DNA of 64,000 nucleotides from positions 1 through 64,000 of the forward strand of contig NZ_BNBC01000014.1 of the NCBI RefSeq assembly GCF_014654675.1. The letters are read 5' to 3'. A program made the translations under genes and the position numbers. Of this stretch, positions 59,668 to 64,000 are shown in pieces. Source of the stretch: Streptomyces spiralis. Its GTDB lineage: Bacteria > Actinomycetota > Actinomycetes > Streptomycetales > Streptomycetaceae. How positions within the stretch are numbered: position 1 is the stretch's first letter; the number at the start of each line of letters is the position of its first letter. Below the pieces are notes generated by a model. It saw nothing but the letters and a program-made list of their open reading frames with translations. It did no database searches and had not been told where the DNA came from.

Positions 59668-60597
59668 TCAGCCGGTGGGGGAGGGGCGGTGCGGACCGAC
59701 GGCGTGGGCGTGGAGGAGTTCGTCGAGGACGTGGCGGGCGACCGTGGCCATGTGCGGGTTCCGGTCGCGGTAGTGGCGCAGTTCGATCAGGGCGATCGAC
59801 AAGGCCCATCCGCGCCCCCGCGTCCAGGTCGCCTCGTCGGTGTCCAGTGCCGCCCGGAAGACCTCCCGGGCCCCCGCCGGCAGCACGTACCAGGCCGCGA
59901 TCAGGTCCACGGCGGGATCGCCCAGGCCCATGCAGCCGAAGTCGATCACGGCGCTCAGCCGGCCACGCGCCACGAGCACGTTCCCGGGCTGCAGATCGGC
60001 GTGGATCCACACCGGCGGCCCGGCCGGCGCGGGAGCCCGCAGTGCCTCGTCCCAGACGGCGGCGGCAGCACGGGCGTCGACGGCGTCGCGCAGCGCGGCG
60101 ATGGCCTCCCGGGTCTCGGCGTCCCGCGCGGCCAGGGGCTCGCAGCGGTAGGAGGCCGGTCCGCCCGCCGGATCGATCCGGTGCAGGGCCGTGACGAAGC
60201 CCGCCAGGTCCTCCGCCAGCCGGACGGGTTCGCCGACGCTCCCGACGGCCGGGTTCTCTCCGTCGAGCCAGCGGTAGACGGACCAGGGCCACGGCCATCC
60301 CTCGGCCGGCGTCCCCCTGCCCAGCGGCTCGGGCACGGCCACCGGCAGCAGCGGGGCGAGCCGGGGCAGCCATGTGTGCTCCTTCGCCACGTCCTCGGCG
60401 GCTCCGGCGGTGCGGGGGAGCCGTACCGCCATGTCCTCGCCGAGCCGGTACATGACATTGGCGGTGCCGGCGGAGGCGACCGGGGTGACGGGAAGCCCCG
60501 CCCACTGCGGGAACCGGCCGGCGATCAGCCGGCGCACGAGCAGCGCGTCGAGGGCCCGTTCGCCCGGGCGGAGGGTGGCGGCACACATGAGCGGCAA
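59668..60597 (-). CDS. APH-like phosphotransferase
   Basis: 309 residues (an ATG at 60588 would trim three). Protein-kinase-like fold: VMYRLGEDMAVRLPR (ATP-binding strand with Lys-like position), VWIHADLQPGNVLV (catalytic Asp in HxDxxxxN) and VIDFGCMGLGDPAVDL (metal-binding DFG-type Asp). Typical aminoglycoside/choline-kinase-like enzymes. In Streptomyces, most homologues are not proven resistance genes, so the substrate is open. It stands alone. Confidence 0.87.
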   Translation of the reverse strand: MPLMCAATLRPGERALDALLVRRLIAGRFPQWAGLPVTPVASAGTANVMYRLGEDMAVRLPRTAGAAEDVAKEHTWLPRLAPLLPVAVPEPLGRGTPAEGWPWPWSVYRWLDGENPAVGSVGEPVRLAEDLAGFVTALHRIDPAGGPASYRCEPLAARDAETREAIAALRDAVDARAAAAVWDEALRAPAPAGPPVWIHADLQPGNVLVARGRLSAVIDFGCMGLGDPAVDLIAAWYVLPAGAREVFRAALDTDEATWTRGRGWALSIALIELRHYRDRNPHMATVARHVLDELLHAHAVGPHRPSPTG

Positions 60598-60788
60598 GCA
60601 AACGGGACCCCGCCCGGGGGAGTCAACTCGTTTTCGGGCGCGGGCGCCCCGACCCCGAATGGCCGTTGCCGGACCCCGGGGAGACGATGAAGGCGAGGGG
60701 CTCGGCCCCGCCGGTACCGTGCCTTCGAGCCCGGAGAGGGAGACCGGCCCCGGCCGCAGACAGCACGGCCGGAAGGGAGAACACCGTC

Positions 60789-61172
60789 ATGTTGGAAGTG
60801 AAGACGGTCGACAAGCCGGACGAGCGGCGCGACTTCCCCCGGGGCCACCTCGAAGCCGTCCACCTGAGCGGTCTGGACTTCGCCGTGGGCACCTTCGAAC
60901 CGGGCTGGCGCTGGTCCGAGTCGGTCGGCCCGATCGCCGGCACGAAGTCCTGCATGATCCACCACAACGGCTACGTCGTGCGGGGGCGGATGCACCTGGT
61001 CATGGACGACGGCGGCGAGGCCGAGGTGGGGCCCGGCGACGTCTTCGTCTGCGCACCCGGACACGACGCCTGGGTGGTGGGCGACGAACAGGTCGTCGTG
61101 TACGACTTCGCGGGAGCCATGGCCCAGCAGTACGCGAAGCCCGGCGAGGGCGGGCCGGGGTCCGAGGCGTGA
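60789..61172 (+). CDS. Cupin domain protein
   Basis: 127 residues from the ATG at 60789 with GGAAGGGAG upstream. Cupin pattern: AVGTFEPGWRWSESVGPIAG, SCMIHHNGYVVRGRMHLVMD and VGPGDVFVCAPGHDAWVVGD. The metal ligands of motif 1 are partly missing, but HH and the later His residues are kept. It may be a small-molecule-binding or isomerase-like cupin. Neighbours give no clue. Confidence 0.82.
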   Translation: MLEVKTVDKPDERRDFPRGHLEAVHLSGLDFAVGTFEPGWRWSESVGPIAGTKSCMIHHNGYVVRGRMHLVMDDGGEAEVGPGDVFVCAPGHDAWVVGDEQVVVYDFAGAMAQQYAKPGEGGPGSEA

Positions 61173-61189
61173 TCGAGGAGTGGTGCCGC

Positions 61190-61223
61190 TGCCCGGCGGG
61201 ACGGCGGTCCGTCCCGCCGGGCA
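61190..61223. terminator. Perfect 15-bp bidirectional terminator hairpin
   Basis: TGCCCGGCGGGACGG and its exact reverse complement (61209-61223) with a 4-base loop, between the cupin stop and the convergent VWA stop. Confidence 0.85.
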
Positions 61224-61251
61224 CTGCCGCTCCCGCGGCCCGGGCGTGCCC

Positions 61252-62622
61252 TCACACGGGCAGCAACCGGGAGACGATCTCCTCGAGTTGGCGGGCGTTG
61301 CGGCACTCGTGCATCTCGACCACACCGGCGTAGGCGGGCGCGGCGGAGTCGCCCGTGCCCCACTGGGCGCGCGGCTCGGGGTTCAGCCAGTACAGGCGGC
61401 GGGCCCGGCCGGCGATCTCCCGCAGGGCCGGCAGGTTGGGGTCGCTCATGTTGGTGCGGGCGTCACCGAGCACGAACACGGTCGTGCGCGGGCCGACCGC
61501 ATCGCCGTAGCGTTCGGCGAACTCGCCCAGCGCCACGCCGTAGTCGCTGCTGCCGTGCCAGCCGGTCAGCCGTGCCTCCGCCTGGATACGGGAGCCCAGT
61601 CCCTCCGGGTCGGCCGTGCCGTGCCGCAGCAGCCCGGTCACCTCGTCGATCCGGTTGACGAAGGCGAACACGCGCACCTTGCTGAACTGGTCGTGCAACG
61701 CCTGCACCAGCAGCATGGTGAAGTCGGAGAAACCCGAGACCGAGCCCGACACGTCGCACAGCAGCACCAGTTCGGGCCGGACGGGCCGGCGCCGGCGCAG
61801 CACCGGCTTCATCGGCACGCCGCCCGTCGACAGCGAGCCGCGCAGGGTGCGGCGCAGGTCGATCGTGCCCCGGGCGGCCCGGCGGCGGCGCGCGGCCAGC
61901 CGGGTGGCCAGCTTCCTGGCCAGCGGCTGCACGGTCCGGCGCAGCTCGGCCAGCCGGTCCCGGCCCGCGTACAGGAAGTCGACCCGGTCCGCGCTCGGCG
62001 CCACCGCCCGCCGCGCGATCTCCTCCCGCCCGCGCCGCTCCGCCACCCTGCGCCGCGCCTCGGTGGCGACCTGCCGGCGGAACACCTCGATACGGCGCCG
62101 GATCTCGTCGTCCAGCAGACGGTCGGTGAAGGAGGCCGCCCCGCTCCCGGCGCGGACACTCGCCCGCACCCGGGCCAGCAGCGTCTGCGGGCGCAGCCGC
62201 TCCAGCGTCTGGTACGCCGACCAGCCGTCCGAGCCGGGGGAGCTGCCGTATCCGCCGAGACCGTCGACCGCCTCGGCCGCCAGCTGCCCCAGCAGTGCCG
62301 TGTCGCCCGCGGCGAGCGCGTCCGCGAGCCGGTCGCGCAGTTCCTCGCGTCCGGCGGGCTCCCCGTCCGGGGCGCCGACACCGCGGGGGAAGTACAGGTC
62401 GAAGACGGGGTCGAACACCGTCCGCTGGCCGCTGCCGTGCAGCAGCGTGGCGGCCAGCCCCTCCCGCAGCAGCTCGCGGTCGGCCAGCCCCAGCGCCTCG
62501 ACCGCCCGGGCCGCGTCCACCGTCTCGCCGGTGCCGATCCGCAGGCCGTGCGCGCGCAGCGCGGCGACGAACCCCGTCAGCCGCTCCGCCACCGAGGCGC
62601 CGGCCGGCGCGGCGGCGTTCAC
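61252..62622 (-). CDS. VWA-domain protein (CoxE-like)
   Basis: 456 residues from a GTG overlapping the MoxR stop by four bases (GTGA). N-terminal ~250 residues are helical (EIRRRIEVFRRQVATEARRR...). The C-terminal von Willebrand A domain has the MIDAS motif DVSGSVSG and TGWHGSSDYGVALGEF, and ends FVLGDARTNMSDPNL. In MoxR-CoxE pairs these act with the ATPase as chaperones for metal-cofactor or complex maturation. The target here is unknown. Confidence 0.87.
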   Translation of the reverse strand: MNAAAPAGASVAERLTGFVAALRAHGLRIGTGETVDAARAVEALGLADRELLREGLAATLLHGSGQRTVFDPVFDLYFPRGVGAPDGEPAGREELRDRLADALAAGDTALLGQLAAEAVDGLGGYGSSPGSDGWSAYQTLERLRPQTLLARVRASVRAGSGAASFTDRLLDDEIRRRIEVFRRQVATEARRRVAERRGREEIARRAVAPSADRVDFLYAGRDRLAELRRTVQPLARKLATRLAARRRRAARGTIDLRRTLRGSLSTGGVPMKPVLRRRRPVRPELVLLCDVSGSVSGFSDFTMLLVQALHDQFSKVRVFAFVNRIDEVTGLLRHGTADPEGLGSRIQAEARLTGWHGSSDYGVALGEFAERYGDAVGPRTTVFVLGDARTNMSDPNLPALREIAGRARRLYWLNPEPRAQWGTGDSAAPAYAGVVEMHECRNARQLEEIVSRLLPV

Positions 62623-63476
62623 ACGGCGTCCAGGTCGAGCTTGGCGGCCGCCTTGAGCACGTCCTCCTGGTGCTTGAGCAGCACACCGAGGGTGTCGCGG
62701 ACCACGCTCTCGTCGAGGGTGTCCGCGCCGAGCGCGAGCAGCGTGCGCGCCCAGTCGACGGTCTCGGCGACCGACGGCACCTTGCGCAGGTCCATCGCCC
62801 GCAGCGCGCCGACGACCCGGACGACGGATGCGGCCAGCGCCTCCTGGAGCCCCGGCACCTGCAGCCGTACGATGCGGCGCTCCAGCTCCTCCTCCGGAAA
62901 CCCGATGTGCAGGAAGAGGCACCGGCGGCGCAGCGCCTCCGACAGCTCGCGGGTGGCGTTGGAGGTGAGAACGACGAAGGGGCGGCGGGTCGCGGTGATC
63001 GTGCCCAGCTCGGGGACCGTCACCTGGAAGTCGCTCAGCACCTCCAGCAGCAGGCCCTCCACCTCCACGTCCGCCTTGTCGGTCTCGTCGATCAGCAGCA
63101 CCGTCGGCTCGTCGCCGCGGATCGCCGTCAGCAGGGGCCGGGACAGCAGGAACTCCTCGCCGAAGATGTCCGTACGGGTCTCGTCCCACGTCTCGTCCCG
63201 GCCGGCGCTGATGCGCAGGAGCTGCTTGGCGTGGTTCCACTCGTACAGCGCGCGGGACTCGTCCACGCCCTCGTAGCACTGCAGCCGGACCAGCCGGGCC
63301 CCCGCCACCTGGGCCACGGCCTTGGCCAGCTCCGTCTTGCCGACTCCGGCGGGCCCCTCGACCAGCAGCGGCTTGCCGAGGCGGTCGGCGAGGAAGACGG
63401 ACGTGGCGACCGCCGGCGAGGCCAGGTATCCGGTCTCGGCGAGGCGGGCGGAGACATCGTCGACGGACGTGAACAA
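62619..63476 (-). CDS. MoxR family AAA+ ATPase
   Basis: 285 residues from a TTG at 63476, five bases after GGAGG (an ATG at 63536 is possible). Walker A GPAGVGKTELAK, Walker B VLLIDETDKAD, sensor 1 VVLTSN and arginine finger region ELSEALRRRCLFLHI. MoxR proteins use ATP hydrolysis to help assemble or activate partner complexes with VWA proteins such as that encoded next. A four-fold 17-bp repeat and an AAGCGCTT palindrome lie upstream. Confidence 0.9.
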   Translation of the reverse strand: MFTSVDDVSARLAETGYLASPAVATSVFLADRLGKPLLVEGPAGVGKTELAKAVAQVAGARLVRLQCYEGVDESRALYEWNHAKQLLRISAGRDETWDETRTDIFGEEFLLSRPLLTAIRGDEPTVLLIDETDKADVEVEGLLLEVLSDFQVTVPELGTITATRRPFVVLTSNATRELSEALRRRCLFLHIGFPEEELERRIVRLQVPGLQEALAASVVRVVGALRAMDLRKVPSVAETVDWARTLLALGADTLDESVVRDTLGVLLKHQEDVLKAAAKLDLDAV

Positions 63477-63544
63477 CAGGGCCTCCAGCGGGGGCGCGCG
63501 AATCGGTTGCGAAGCTGTCTTCCTCGATCTGAGCACTTCTATCT

Positions 63545-63552
63545 AAGCGCTT
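63545..63552. promoter_or_regulatory. AAGCGCTT palindrome upstream of the MoxR gene
   Basis: A perfect 8-bp palindrome (CTAAGCGCTTGT context) about 70 bases before the TTG start; a TetR/PaaR-like operator is possible. Confidence 0.35.
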
Positions 63553-63562
63553 GTTCACTCCC

Positions 63563-63630
63563 TCTGTCACGGGACTTCCTCTGTCATGGGACTTCCACTG
63601 TCACGGGACGTCGTCTGTCCCGGGACGACG
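63563..63630. repeat. Four 17-bp tandem repeats between divergent genes
   Basis: Units TCTGTCACGGGACTTCC (63563), TCTGTCATGGGACTTCC (63580), ACTGTCACGGGACGTCG (63597), TCTGTCCCGGGACGACG (63614). They lie in the divergent promoter region of the MoxR operon and the ABC permease gene. Confidence 0.8.
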
Positions 63631-63695
63631 CGCGCACCGCCCCGGACGGGCCACCTCAGCGAGCCGCCCCCGTGCGCCGCCGGTGGAATGGACGC

Positions 63696-64000
63696 GTGAC
63701 AGCGCCCCCGCACGACTGCCTCGCCCGCAACGAGTGGATCTGCGGCGCGTATCTGAGCACGCGCCGCCACATCCTGTGGGACGCGGTGCTCCAGCACCTG
63801 CGGCTGACCGGCCTGTCGGTGCTCATCGGACTCGCCGTCGCCGTCCCCCTGGCCCTGGCCGCCCGCCGCTGGGGCTGGGCGGCCGGCCCCGTCCTCGCCG
63901 TCACGACCGTCCTCTACACCATCCCGTCCCTGGCGATGTTCTCCCTGCTCCTGCCGGTGTACGGGCTCTCGGCGACCCTCGTCGTCGCCGGACTCGTGCT
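63696..64000 (+). CDS. Osmoprotectant-type ABC transporter permease, partial
   Basis: A GTG start, then about 100 codons to the window edge (no stop). The sequence reads DCLARNEWICGAYLSTRRH and HLRLTGLSVLIGLAVAVPLA, with VLYTIPSLAMFSLLLPVYGL. This is the N-terminal half of an OpuBB/OpuCB-type glycine-betaine/choline permease. The 3' part and partner genes lie outside the window. Confidence 0.8.
   Translation, partial: MTAPPHDCLARNEWICGAYLSTRRHILWDAVLQHLRLTGLSVLIGLAVAVPLALAARRWGWAAGPVLAVTTVLYTIPSLAMFSLLLPVYGLSATLVVAGLV

Noticed and set aside
59668-60597. Aminoglycoside resistance gene
   Set aside because: APH-like kinases of this type are numerous in Streptomyces with varied or unknown substrates; nothing nearby indicates an antibiotic locus.

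Overview
This is a chromosome window from a high-GC actinomycete, almost certainly a Streptomyces. The evidence is the extreme third-position GC bias, the frequent GTG and TTG starts, secreted chitinases and lectin-bearing glycosidases, many TetR/MarR/LuxR regulators, a SpoIIE/PP2C-type phosphatase and a MurJ-FemX envelope cluster. The species cannot be told from the sequence. No rRNA, intact tRNA, complete IS or CRISPR array is visible.

Left part (1-13.7 kb). Accessory genes are loosely packed: a small membrane protein, DUF6924 and DUF3291 proteins, a Pro/Gly-rich membrane protein, CsbD, a YcxB-like membrane protein and a broken SUKH-like immunity gene. A tandem pair of secreted GH18 chitinases follows, with a DasR-type site abutting a -35/-10 promoter. 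A DUF1963 protein, a GAF-LuxR regulator and a divergent three-gene module of unknown membrane-associated proteins (11.9-13.7 kb) come next.

Middle part (13.7-33.7 kb). Here lie a LysE exporter, a CatB/Vat-type acetyltransferase, a DEDD exonuclease, an AraC regulator next to nine degenerate repeats, an NmrA-like reductase, a YqeY protein and a LysM-transglycosylase with a long structured leader. A MITE-like element ends exactly on the stop codon of a GH39-like/ricin glycosidase. That gene belongs to a sugar locus with an ABC importer, a GH127 beta-L-arabinofuranosidase and a divergent LacI regulator, a plausible arabinoside uptake and hydrolysis system. Next are an AidB-like acyl-CoA dehydrogenase with its TetR, a chimeric pseudogene (acyl-CoA ligase start joined to a Na+/H+ antiporter end), an ICMT-like methyltransferase, and a TetR/methyltransferase pair sharing two palindromic operators.

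Envelope block (33.8-41.8 kb). An orphan CoxM-like FAD protein precedes a response regulator/histidine kinase/lipoprotein operon, a FemX-MurJ operon and an L,D-transpeptidase lipoprotein.

Right part (41.8-64 kb). A MarR gene precedes an MFS transporter fused to a universal-stress domain, and stands opposite a frameshifted PAS-GAF-PP2C-ATPase gene. Next come TetR and CtaG genes and a co-directional cluster: FAD/Fe-S oxidoreductase, TPP enzyme, small ORF, GH15, SDR, ANTAR and MarR. The window ends with a TetR/SDR divergent pair, an APH-like kinase, a cupin, a MoxR-VWA pair and the start of an osmoprotectant-type ABC permease. Translational coupling by 4-base overlaps occurs in the sugar permeases, HK-lipoprotein, FemX-MurJ, TPP enzyme-small ORF-GH15 and MoxR-VWA pairs.
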